Assembly (NCBI GenBank): GCA_902802215.1
Contig: CADCLH010000028.1
Span: 1-13,676 of the forward strand
Length of the DNA stretch: 13,676 bases
Reading direction: 5' to 3'
From: Oscillospiraceae bacterium
Lineage (GTDB): Bacteria > Bacillota > Clostridia > Oscillospirales > Oscillospiraceae
Made by a program: the position numbers and the translations under genes. Shown here piece by piece: positions 1 through 6,938 of the stretch (its first letter is position 1; every line of letters begins with the position of its first letter). The notes under the pieces are model-generated. The model made no database searches. It was not told the origin of the DNA and saw only the letters and a program-made list of their open reading frames with translations.

Positions 1-1
1 C

Positions 2-169
2 ATCCGCCACGCCATCGAGGTCGCGTGGGACCGCGGCGACGTGGAGACCCTGCAGAAGTTCTTCGGCTACACGGTCTCCGGCATCAAGGGCAAGCCCACG
101 AATTCGGAGTTCATCGCCATGATCGCGGACAATCTCTCCCTCAAAAGAAAACACAGCGCCATCCGGTGA
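2..169 (+). CDS. spo0A: Sporulation transcription factor Spo0A, C-terminal end (partial)
   Basis: This is the last 55 codons plus stop of a gene that enters from the left edge. The readable peptide starts [13 protein letters not shown] and continues through [20 protein letters not shown] to a TGA. This matches the end of the Spo0A DNA-binding effector domain, where [10 protein letters not shown], the FGYT turn and [10 protein letters not shown](I/V)AD are hallmark strings. Spo0A is the phosphorelay-activated response regulator that commits Clostridia and Bacilli to endospore formation. The phosphoacceptor receiver domain and most of the DNA-binding domain lie outside the window, so completeness cannot be judged. 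The visible part has no frameshift. A strong terminator follows 21 nt after the stop, so the downstream operon is transcribed separately. The tail after the conserved block (LKRKHSAIR) is short and basic. Confidence 0.95.
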   Translation: MRHAIEVAWDRGDVETLQKFFGYTVSGIKGKPTNSEFIAMIADNLSLKRKHSAIR

Positions 170-190
170 AGGCTCCGCCTGAGCCGAATG

Positions 191-242
191 AAACCTCCCG
201 TTTTCTGCCCGACCGGTCCGGGCGGCGAACGGGAGGTTTTTT
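191..242 (+). terminator. Rho-independent terminator after spo0A
   Basis: A stem of AACCTCCCGTT pairs with AACGGGAGGTT. An inner GC-rich stem (TGCCCG with CGGGCG) encloses the ACCGGT loop region. A run of six T follows at 237-242. Its position just past the spo0A stop makes it the spo0A terminator. Confidence 0.92.
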
Positions 243-255
243 GTCGGATATCAGA

Positions 256-284
256 TTGTGTTTGTCCCCGGAGTGTGTTATCAT
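256..284 (+). promoter_or_regulatory. Candidate sigma-A promoter for the acyltransferase operon
   Basis: TTGTGT at 256-261, 17 bp, then TATCAT at 279-284. The -10 matches TATAAT at five of six bases and the -35 at three. It lies between the spo0A terminator and the first gene of the operon, which supports independent transcription. The implied start near 291 leaves a leader of about 50 nt before the ATG at 343. Confidence 0.5.
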
Positions 285-342
285 GTTCCCAAATCTACCG
301 GGAAGCGGACCGGTCCGCGTCCCGGCGCAGGGGGACTTTGCG

Positions 343-1467
343 ATGGATGAAAACCGAATCGGAGACAGGCCGCAGAGCGCAAAGCCGGGCCGCAATTACG
401 GTATCGATCTGCTGAAGGTGATCGCCATGCTGATGGTGATCTGCGGCCACCTTCTTGTTCACGGCGGCGGTTATGCCGGATCGAGCCCCCTTACGCTCCG
501 CTTTGAAGCGGTGAGCGTGATCCATGCCTTCACCTTTTCCTGCGTGGACGTGTACGTCATGCTTGCGGGCTTCCTGCACCAGAACAGGCGGACCAGACCG
601 GAGGCCCCGATCGGACTGTGGTTTACCGCGGTCTTTTATTCGGTGCTCTGCCCGGCGGTCCTGAAGCTCTGCGGCGTTGAGATCGGCGTATCCGACATCC
701 TCAAGGGCTTTCTGCCGGTCACGACCGAGCAGTCCTGGTTCTTCTCGGCGTTTTTCGTGCTCTTCTTCCTGATGCCCGCGCTCAACCGCGTCGTCGAGGA
801 CAGACGGCTGGCGCGCGTGACGCTGGCGGGGGCGCTGTTCTGCTTTTCGCTGCTGCCGATCTTGGCGCGGAACGTCGAGCTGTTCGGCCTGAGCGGCGGC
901 TATTCGCTGCTCTGGTTTATGGTGCTGTACCTGTGCGGCGCCTGTCTGGGCCGCTGGGGACCGCCCGCCTGGCTGACGCAGCGCCGCGCGGTCCTGCTGT
1001 TTGTGCTCAGCCTCCTGCTGACGGTCTTTGCCGGAAACCTCCTGTATCTTCTGCGCGATACGCCGGTCGGCAGGATCTGGCCGAGGAACTTCTTCTACAA
1101 CCACACCTCCCCGGCGGTCCTGCTCTGCTCGGCCTGCCTGGTCTGCATCTTTTCCCGGACGGAGGTCCGCTCGGAGAAGCTGCGGCGCGCGCTGCAGACG
1201 CTGGCCTCCTGCACCTTCGGGGTGTATCTGCTCCACGACAATCTCTTTGTCCGGGACCTGCTGATCACGGGGCGCTTTGCGACGCTGTCGGAGCAGCCGG
1301 TGCCGAAGATCCTGCTGGTGCTGCTGACGTGGACTCTGGCGATCCTCGCCGTGGGGACGGCGGTGGACCTGCTGCGGGACCGTCTGTTCCGCGCGCTGGG
1401 GGTCCCGCGTCTGGCGAAGAGGATCGCCCGTCTGGCGGAGAGCTGCTTTGCGAAGCTGTTCCCGTAA
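343..1467 (+). CDS. Acyltransferase-3 family membrane protein (first of two)
   Basis: A 374-residue polytopic membrane protein of the acyltransferase-3 (OafA/WecH-like) family, which transfers acyl groups, usually acetyl, onto extracytoplasmic glycans or lipids. The N-terminus has the family pattern: IDLLKVIAMLMV leading to GHLL, with Lys25-x10-His36 in the first membrane helix. VDVYVMLAGF lies in the next helix, and TFGVYLLHDN near the C-terminus is also typical. About ten hydrophobic segments are visible. I chose the ATG at 343 because AGGGGG at 329-334 is a well-placed ribosome binding site and family similarity begins just after it. The open frame runs further upstream but only through spo0A and its terminator. 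It is the first gene of a five-gene operon, with 34 nt to the next. The acceptor is unknown; a cell-envelope polymer is inferred from the neighbours. Confidence 0.88.
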   Translation: MDENRIGDRPQSAKPGRNYGIDLLKVIAMLMVICGHLLVHGGGYAGSSPLTLRFEAVSVIHAFTFSCVDVYVMLAGFLHQNRRTRPEAPIGLWFTAVFYSVLCPAVLKLCGVEIGVSDILKGFLPVTTEQSWFFSAFFVLFFLMPALNRVVEDRRLARVTLAGALFCFSLLPILARNVELFGLSGGYSLLWFMVLYLCGACLGRWGPPAWLTQRRAVLLFVLSLLLTVFAGNLLYLLRDTPVGRIWPRNFFYNHTSPAVLLCSACLVCIFSRTEVRSEKLRRALQTLASCTFGVYLLHDNLFVRDLLITGRFATLSEQPVPKILLVLLTWTLAILAVGTAVDLLRDRLFRALGVPRLAKRIARLAESCFAKLFP

Positions 1468-1501
1468 AACCGCTGCGCGCTCCGGAAAGGGGGGAGAGGG
1501 G

Positions 1502-3220
1502 ATGGAAAACAGAACAGAGACCTTCCGCCGGGAGCTGCCGGCCGTCCTGCTGCTCCTGGCCGCTCTCGCCGTCGTGCTTTGGAAGGCGCCCTTCGGCATG
1601 GCGATCCCGGACGAGGCGCTGTACCTGACGATCCCCTACCGTCTGCTGCAAGGCGACAGCCTGCTGCTGCACGAGTGGCACGTCACCCAGCTGGCGAGCC
1701 TTCTTCTGCTTCTCCCGCTGCGGCTCGTCCTCGCGCTGCGCGCTTCGACGGAGGGCGTCCTGCTCACGTTCCGATACCTGTATGTGCTGTTTCACAGCCT
1801 GACCACGCTGTACCTCTACCTGCGCCTGCGCCGTCTCTCGCGCTCCGGGGCGCTGTGCGCGGCGCTGCTGTACCTGATCTACGCGCCGATGAACATCGCC
1901 GCCCTGTCCTACAACACGATGGGGATCGGTCTGCTGGCGCTCGTGTTCGTGACCCTCGCCGTCGGCAAAGGGCGCGCGTGGGAGGCGGTTCTCAGCGGGC
2001 TGTGCTTTGCGGGGGCCGTGCTCTGCAACCCCTATTTCTTCGTCCTCTACCCCGTCTACGCCGCGGCGGCGCTTGTCCGCGCGCTGCGGGGGCGGGAGGG
2101 CGCGCCCTGCCTGCGCGGCCGCTTCGTGCTGCTGCTGACGGCGGCGGGCGCTGCGGCGGCGCTGCTGGCCTTCGGGCGCGGTCTTTGGGGCGCGGATCTC
2201 CGGCTTCTGCGCGAGACGCTCCCCGCCGTCCTGCACGGGGACACCGCCGAGCACCCGGACCGCGGCCTGCTCAGCGTCCTCCACGGCATGTTCCTGAGCT
2301 TCGGCAGGAACCGCCTGTTTCTCCCGACGCTGGGGCTGAGCGCCGTTCTGGTCCTCTGCGCGCGCTTCGACAAAAAACGCGCCGCGCACGCCTGGGCGTA
2401 TCTGCTGACCGCGGCGCTGCTCTCGCTCGCCTACGGTCTGTGGTTCCGGCTGTACGCCAACGTCAGCCTGAACTTTTACATGTTCCCGATCAATATCCTG
2501 GGCTTTTTCGCCTGGCTGATCCCGGAGAAAAGGCGGGACCGCCTGTTTGCCTTCGTGTTCCTGCCGGGCGTGCTGTGCTGGTTCTGCTCGGCGCTGGCCT
2601 CCAATCTCGGCTTCATCAACATCGCCTCGGTGTCGACGCTCAACATGCTCGCCTCCGCCGTGTTTATATGCGAGGCGGCGGCGGAGCTTTGGCGCGCGGA
2701 TGCCCGGGGGCGCGCCGCGGCGGCCTGCATGCTGCTTGCGGTCGCCGTCCAGCTCGGCCTGCTGACCGAGGGGCGGGTCCGCTTCGTCTATCCGATGGCC
2801 CCCCGTGCGGCCTGCACGGTGCGCGTGGAGCACGGGGCGCTGCGCGGCCTGCTCGCGGAGCCGGAGGACTGCGCCCGTCAGGAGGCCGCCTGGGCGGCGG
2901 CGGAGCCGATCCGCGCGGCGGAGGGCGGCTTTGTCGCCTACCTCACGGACGTGCCGGGCCAGTATCTGGACGACGTCAAGCGCTGCGGCGTATACTCGGC
3001 CTGGTTCCCGGCGAGCTCCGCGGCGGACAATCTGCCGCGCCTGCTGGAATTCTGGGAGCTCTTTCCCGAGCGCGTCCCGAAGCGTATCGCGGTCGGGACG
3101 GAGAACGCGGCGGCGGCGGAGCTGCTGCTGCGGGAGCTGGAAGCGCGCGGCTGGCGGGAATTCGCCTCGGGCGGAGGGCTCGTGCTGCTCACGGCGGAGG
3201 AAACGGAGGGCATGCCATGA
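1502..3220 (+). CDS. Polytopic membrane protein, probable GT-C-type glycosyltransferase
   Basis: A 572-residue protein with one N-terminal membrane helix (about residues 10-30), then a loop containing Pro-Asp37-Glu38-Ala-Leu-Tyr. An acidic DE pair in the first external loop is typical of the ArnT/PMT-like GT-C fold, which uses polyprenyl-phosphate sugars as donors. About ten more hydrophobic segments follow to about residue 425. The last ~145 residues look soluble, with alternating beta and alpha character. The start at 1502 is preceded by AAAGGGGGGAGAGGGG; upstream codons in the frame are Arg/Lys-rich and overlap the previous gene. It ends with ATGA, overlapping the next gene by 4 nt, so translation is probably coupled. 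I did not recognise a named subfamily. The GT-C call rests on topology and the DE motif alone. A flippase or polymer-handling membrane protein is the alternative. Confidence 0.6.
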   Translation: MENRTETFRRELPAVLLLLAALAVVLWKAPFGMAIPDEALYLTIPYRLLQGDSLLLHEWHVTQLASLLLLLPLRLVLALRASTEGVLLTFRYLYVLFHSLTTLYLYLRLRRLSRSGALCAALLYLIYAPMNIAALSYNTMGIGLLALVFVTLAVGKGRAWEAVLSGLCFAGAVLCNPYFFVLYPVYAAAALVRALRGREGAPCLRGRFVLLLTAAGAAAALLAFGRGLWGADLRLLRETLPAVLHGDTAEHPDRGLLSVLHGMFLSFGRNRLFLPTLGLSAVLVLCARFDKKRAAHAWAYLLTAALLSLAYGLWFRLYANVSLNFYMFPINILGFFAWLIPEKRRDRLFAFVFLPGVLCWFCSALASNLGFINIASVSTLNMLASAVFICEAAAELWRADARGRAAAACMLLAVAVQLGLLTEGRVRFVYPMAPRAACTVRVEHGALRGLLAEPEDCARQEAAWAAAEPIRAAEGGFVAYLTDVPGQYLDDVKRCGVYSAWFPASSAADNLPRLLEFWELFPERVPKRIAVGTENAAAAELLLRELEARGWREFASGGGLVLLTAEETEGMP

Positions 3221-4194
3221 AATTCGAGACGCTGTTTCGCTACCGGAAGCAGTGCATGGCGGCGGCCATCGTGCTGATCCTGCTCAACCACATGAAGGCC
3301 TCCTGGCCGGAGAGCCCGGCGAAGATCGCGGCCTCCTTCTTCTACGGCGGCGTGGACCTGTTCTTCTTCCTCTCGGGCGTCGGCTGCTTTTTCTCCTGGC
3401 GGCGCGACCGGGACCCGGCGGCCTTTCTCCGCCGCCGCGCTCTGCGCATCCTGCCGTCCTACCTGCCGCTCATTCTGGTCTGGATCGCGGTGCAGGCCGC
3501 GGGAGACGGGATCGGGCCGACCGCGGCGCTGGCCGAGCTCCTCGGCGTGCACGGCTTTTTGAAGCTCGAGCCGTCCTTCAACTGGTACGTCTCGGGCATG
3601 TGGCTGAGCTACCTGCTCACGCCCTGGCTGGCCGCGCTGGCGGAGCGCTGCGACACGAAGCCGCGCGCCTTCGCGGGACTCGCGGGCCTGCTGCTGCTGA
3701 GCGCGGCGTTCTGGTACGACTATGAGCTGGTCATCATGCTGACGCGCCTGCCGGTCTTCTTCGCGGGGATGCTCTTCGCCGCGGAGAGCGAGCGCCGGGA
3801 AGCGCTGACGCGGACGGAGACCGCCCTGCTGCTGGCGCTGATCCCGGTCGGCGCGGTGCTGCTTTGGGAGTTTGCCAAATACTGGCCGGACCGGCTCTGG
3901 AACTGCGGCCTGCACTGGTATCCCTTCCTGCTGATCGCGCCGGGAGCCTGTCTCGCGATCGCCGCGGCGGCCTCCGCGCTCGAGCGCGGCCGGACCGGCC
4001 GCGCGCTCAACCGGGCGGCGGGCTTCGTCGGCGGCTACACCTTTGAGATCTACCTGACGCACCTGTGCCTGCCGCGGCTTCCCGCGCCGGCCTTTCTGCT
4101 GTGCACCGCGCTGAGCACGGCGCTGCTGGCCGGCGTGTCAAAGCGGCTGCGCCGCATGCTCGGGAGCCGGCAGACGGCGGGAGCGGCCCCGTGA
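3217..4194 (+). CDS. Acyltransferase-3 family membrane protein (second of two)
   Basis: A 325-residue multi-spanning protein of the acyltransferase-3 family. Support comes from the N-terminal RYRKQCMAAAIVLILLNH segment with His25 at the end of the first helix, GVDLFFFLSGVGCFFSWRR in the second, and YTFEIYLTHL near the end. It differs from the upstream paralogue: the residue 11 before the helix-1 His is Met14 rather than Lys or Arg. That resembles the 'YRKELMG...H' subgroup, suggesting the two enzymes are not recent duplicates and may use different substrates. The ATG at 3217 overlaps the previous stop as ATGA, with GGAGGG at 3205-3210 in front. The frame is open far upstream, but that part is an Arg/Ala/Pro-rich shadow of the previous gene. 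A likely role is a second O-acylation step on the same envelope glycan (inference). Confidence 0.85.
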   Translation: MKFETLFRYRKQCMAAAIVLILLNHMKASWPESPAKIAASFFYGGVDLFFFLSGVGCFFSWRRDRDPAAFLRRRALRILPSYLPLILVWIAVQAAGDGIGPTAALAELLGVHGFLKLEPSFNWYVSGMWLSYLLTPWLAALAERCDTKPRAFAGLAGLLLLSAAFWYDYELVIMLTRLPVFFAGMLFAAESERREALTRTETALLLALIPVGAVLLWEFAKYWPDRLWNCGLHWYPFLLIAPGACLAIAAAASALERGRTGRALNRAAGFVGGYTFEIYLTHLCLPRLPAPAFLLCTALSTALLAGVSKRLRRMLGSRQTAGAAP

Positions 4195-4217
4195 TCCCCC
4201 GGAGAAGGAGGCCGCCC

Positions 4218-4835
4218 GTGAGGAAGGCGCTCGCGCTCATTTTGCTGCCGGCGCTCGCGCTGACGCTCTGCGCCTGCGCGGCCGCCGCTTTGGCCCCGGC
4301 TCCGACAGCCGCGCCCGCGGCCTCTGCGCCGAGGCCCACCCGGCCGCCCATCCTCCTGCAAAGCCCGGAGGCGGCGCCGACGCCCACGGCAAAGCCGGTC
4401 GTGATGCCGGAGGGGAGCCGCTATCTCCCGCCCACGCCCTCGCCGGTGCCGCTCAACCCGCTGGGGCAGGAGATCGCCGACTACGCGCGGGAGTTTCTCG
4501 GCTGTGAATACCGCTACGGCGGAAAGAGCCCGGAGACCGGCTTCGACTGCTCGGGCCTGGTCTGGTATGTGTACGGCCGCTTCGGCATCCCGCTCAACCG
4601 GACGGCGGCGGATCAGGCGAAAAACGGCGTGCCCGTCCCGGCCGAGGAGATCGCCCCGGGCGACATCATCCTCTTTTACCGCGGCGGCTGGATCGGGCAC
4701 GCGGGCATCTGCCTGGGCGACGGGCAGTACATCCACGCGATGGACGTGGGCATCGGGGTGGTCGTCTCCCCGATGGACGAGATCCGCACGAAATATGTGA
4801 TCCGCCGCGTGTTCGCGGACGAGGGACAGGAGTAG
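4218..4835 (+). CDS. NlpC/P60-family cell-wall hydrolase, lipoprotein
   Basis: A 205-residue predicted lipoprotein. A basic N-terminus and hydrophobic core run into LCAC with Cys20 as the likely lipidation site. A Pro/Ala/Thr-rich linker of about 60 residues follows, then an NlpC/P60 cysteine-peptidase domain (about 82-200). The catalytic Cys111 sits in FDCSGLVWY, His161 in GHAGICLGDG, and the third polar residue is probably His173 in YIHAMD. Such enzymes cut peptide stems of peptidoglycan, typically gamma-D-Glu-diamino-acid bonds. I chose the GTG at 4218 because AAGGAGG lies 6 nt upstream. An in-frame GTG at 4191, overlapping the previous stop as GTGA, is a possible alternative adding nine residues. 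The gene is 23 nt after the acyltransferase and 5 nt before the HAD gene, placing a wall hydrolase inside a glycan-modification operon. Confidence 0.9.
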   Translation: MRKALALILLPALALTLCACAAAALAPAPTAAPAASAPRPTRPPILLQSPEAAPTPTAKPVVMPEGSRYLPPTPSPVPLNPLGQEIADYAREFLGCEYRYGGKSPETGFDCSGLVWYVYGRFGIPLNRTAADQAKNGVPVPAEEIAPGDIILFYRGGWIGHAGICLGDGQYIHAMDVGIGVVVSPMDEIRTKYVIRRVFADEGQE

Positions 4836-4840
4836 ACAGC

Positions 4841-5668
4841 ATGGACATACGCCTTATCAGCTTTGATCTGGACGGGACCTTCCTCGACGACGGCAAGGGC
4901 ATCCCGCCCGCGAACCTGCGCGCGCTGGAGCGGGCGGCGGAGAAGGGCGTCTGGATCGTCCCGGCGACGGGGCGCATCGTGGCCGGTCTGCCCGATCCCC
5001 TGCGCACGCTGCCCTTCATGCGCTACTACATCACCGCCAACGGCTCCTATGTCTACGACGCTGTGGAGGACCGGGCCGTGGCGCGCGCGGAGATCCCGCT
5101 TGCACGCGCGCTGGAATTTTACCGCCATGTCGACGGGCTGGACGTGCTCTACGACTGCTATCAGGACAACTGGGGCTTCATGACCGACTGGATGTATCAC
5201 GAGGCCCTGCGGGTCATCCCGAACGCCGGGGTGCGGGAGCTGATCGTGCGCCTGCGCACGCCGGTGCCCGAGCTCAAGGCCTATCTGGCCGACAAGGGGG
5301 AAGACCTCCAGAAGCTCCAGCTCTTCTTTACGGACATGGAGCTGCGCGCCCGCCAGCTGAAGGAGCTGCCGGAGCGCTTCCCGGACCTCGCGTTCTCGAC
5401 CTCCATGCCCTTCAACATCGAGATCAACGCCCGCACGGCCACCAAGGGCAACGCCCTCACGGCGCTGTGCCGCCACCTCGGCCTGGACCCGGCGCAGACG
5501 CTGGCCCTGGGCGACGGGACGAACGACTCCGACATGCTGCGCGCGGCGGGCGTGGGCGTGGCGATGGCAAACGCGGACGAAGCCGTCAAGGCCGCGGCGG
5601 ATCATGTCACCGGGAACAACAACGACGCGGGCTTCGCCGAAGCGGTGGAGAAATTCGTGCTGAGCTGA
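4841..5668 (+). CDS. Cof-type HAD-IIB family phosphatase
   Basis: A 275-residue cytosolic HAD-superfamily hydrolase of the Cof/YidA type. All motifs are present: motif I FDLDGT with nucleophile Asp9 and acid/base Asp11, motif II PATGR (Thr42), motif III Lys202 in TKGNAL, and motif IV GDGTNDSDML with Asp225 and Asp229 for Mg2+. The region of about 85-190 between motifs II and III is the C2-type cap expected for class IIB. These enzymes dephosphorylate sugar phosphates and other small phosphorylated metabolites, and the substrate cannot be read from sequence. The ATG at 4841 follows GGGACAGGAG and lies 5 nt after the upstream stop. It is the last gene of the operon, with a terminator directly after it. 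It may supply or clear a sugar phosphate for the envelope pathway, or simply be carried along. Confidence 0.92.
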   Translation: MDIRLISFDLDGTFLDDGKGIPPANLRALERAAEKGVWIVPATGRIVAGLPDPLRTLPFMRYYITANGSYVYDAVEDRAVARAEIPLARALEFYRHVDGLDVLYDCYQDNWGFMTDWMYHEALRVIPNAGVRELIVRLRTPVPELKAYLADKGEDLQKLQLFFTDMELRARQLKELPERFPDLAFSTSMPFNIEINARTATKGNALTALCRHLGLDPAQTLALGDGTNDSDMLRAAGVGVAMANADEAVKAAADHVTGNNNDAGFAEAVEKFVLS

Positions 5669-5676
5669 ACATACGG

Positions 5677-5724
5677 AAAGCACGGGGCCGTGAAACGATT
5701 TCGTTTCACGGCCCCGTGCTTTTT
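5677..5724 (+). terminator. Palindromic terminator between convergent operons
   Basis: Two perfectly complementary 22-nt arms (5677-5698 and 5701-5722) are separated by only two T. Five T end the structure on the plus strand, and fewer follow on the minus strand. It sits 8 nt after the HAD stop and 11 nt past the end of trxB, so it probably stops transcription from both sides, best on the plus strand. Confidence 0.93.
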
Positions 5725-5735
5725 GCGCGCTTGTT

Positions 5736-6644
5736 CTATTCATCCAGATACCGGCAGGCGGCGAGGGCGGCGACGGCGCCGTCGGCCGCGGCGGTGGTGA
5801 GCTGGCGCACGCCCTTGGCGCGGCAGTCGCCCGCGACGAAGACGCCGGGGGTCGCGGTCAGGCAGTCCTCGCCCGAGGCGGCGTAGCCCGCGCGGTCGAG
5901 GTCCATCAGACCCGAGAAGATCCCGTTGTCCGGCGCGTGGCCGATCGCCACGAAGAGCCCGGCGACCGGGAGCTCCCGCCGCTGGCCGTCCTGCTCGACG
6001 ACGACGCCGGTGAGCTCGTCGCCGCCCAGCAGCTCCGCAACGGAGGCGCGGAGCACGAATTCCACGTTTTCGCGCTTTTCCAGCGCCTCGACGAGCTTCC
6101 GTTCGCCGCGGAAGGCGTCGCGCCGGTGGATCAGATAGACCCTGCGGCACTTCTCGCTCAGCAGCAGCGCGTCCTGCAAGGCGCTGTTGCCGCCGCCGTT
6201 GACGGCCACGTCCTTGCCCGCGTAAAAGGCCCCGTCGCACACGGCGCAGAAGCACACGCCGCTGCCGACCAGCTCCTCCTCGCGCGCAAGACCGAGCATC
6301 CGGGGCTTCGCGCCGACGGCGGCGATGAGCGCGCGGCCCTCGAAGACCGCGCCGGAGTCGCAGGCGACGGTCTTGATCCCGTCGGGCCGGACCGAAACCG
6401 CAGTGACCTCGTCGAGCTCGACCTCCGCGCCCTGCTCCATGGCCTGTTCGAGCAGTTTGTCGCCGAGCTCCGCGCCGCTGACGGACACGAAGCCGGGGAA
6501 GTTTTCGACCTTGGGGCTCCAGGTGATCTGGCCGCCGAAGGCGTTCTTCTCGATCACGAGCACGGATTTGCCCGCGCGGCGGGCGTAGGTGGCGGCGGTC
6601 AGGCCCGCGGGCCCTCCGCCGACGATGAGGATATCGTAAAGCAT
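5736..6644 (-). CDS. trxB: Thioredoxin reductase (flavoprotein, NADPH type)
   Basis: A 302-residue thioredoxin-disulfide reductase. The N-terminal FAD-binding site is VGGGPAGLTAATYARRAG (about residues 8-25), the redox-active pair is Cys133-Ala-Val-Cys136 followed by DG, the nucleotide-binding glycines are GGGNSA (150-155), and HRRDAFR (173-179) supplies the basic residues that bind the NADPH 2'-phosphate. The C-terminal FAD segment GVFVAGDCR is intact. Having the HRR motif argues for NADPH rather than the ferredoxin-dependent type found in some clostridia. The start is supported by AAAAGGAGA just upstream. It is the third gene of nrdG-nrdD-trxB, 66 nt after nrdD with a hairpin between them. 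Its placement suggests it reduces the redoxin domain fused to NrdD, although it could also serve general thioredoxins. Confidence 0.93.
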   Translation of the reverse strand: MLYDILIVGGGPAGLTAATYARRAGKSVLVIEKNAFGGQITWSPKVENFPGFVSVSGAELGDKLLEQAMEQGAEVELDEVTAVSVRPDGIKTVACDSGAVFEGRALIAAVGAKPRMLGLAREEELVGSGVCFCAVCDGAFYAGKDVAVNGGGNSALQDALLLSEKCRRVYLIHRRDAFRGERKLVEALEKRENVEFVLRASVAELLGGDELTGVVVEQDGQRRELPVAGLFVAIGHAPDNGIFSGLMDLDRAGYAASGEDCLTATPGVFVAGDCRAKGVRQLTTAAADGAVAALAACRYLDE

Positions 6645-6663
6645 GATGATTCTCCTTTTGATG

Positions 6664-6698
6664 ACGACAAATGCCCGGACGACCCGGGCATTTGTCGT
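6664..6698 (-). terminator. Hairpin between nrdD and trxB (partial terminator or processing site)
   Basis: Fifteen-nt perfectly complementary arms (6664-6678 and 6684-6698) enclose a 5-nt loop. On the minus strand no U-run follows, so it is not a classic terminator. It may lower trxB expression relative to nrdD or protect the nrdD transcript 3' end. The structure is visible; its role is inferred. Confidence 0.6.
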
Positions 6699-6710
6699 AT
6701 GAATCGAATC

Positions 6711-6938
6711 TTACTGTCTCTTGTTCAGGAAGCCCTTGATCGCGCCCGCGCCGGCGAGCTTGGTGCCGTCCGGCAGGACCAGCGTGGGGGCCTGCTTGAC
6801 GCCGAGCTTTTCGGCCAGCTCCGCGTTCTCGTCGGCCATGAGCTTGTCGTAGGCGAAGCCCGCCTTGTCGAGATAGGAGCAGGCGATGCGGCAGTTGGGG
6901 CAGGTCGGGGTGGCGAAGAGGATGGCCCTGCCGCTCTC
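6711..6938 (-). other. Glutaredoxin-like domain at the NrdD C-terminus
   Basis: This covers about the last 75 codons of nrdD. The order is a beta strand (AILFATPT), the CPNC redox motif, a helix, an ENAELAEKLGV segment, the QAPTLVLPDG cis-proline strand and the closing GAIKGFLNKRQ helix. That is the NrdH/glutaredoxin pattern. It is joined to the glycyl-radical domain by a linker rich in Pro, Glu and Gly. The frame is continuous, with no stop or internal start signal separating it, so it is a true fusion. Confidence 0.85.

Noticed and set aside
25..342. Extended N-terminus of the first acyltransferase back to position 25.
   Set aside because: It would translate spo0A out of frame and pass through the terminator and the promoter. 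The ATG at 343 has a ribosome binding site and fits the family.
1265..2833. A minus-strand frame of 522 codons opposite the GT-C-like gene, and a similar one at 295-1599.
   Set aside because: Gln/Arg/Ala-rich antisense shadows of confidently called plus-strand genes; the operon layout leaves no room for them.
1579..3216. Extended N-terminus of the second acyltransferase.
   Set aside because: It overlaps the whole GT-C-like gene in another frame and has no membrane or domain pattern. The ATGA junction at 3217 is the real start.
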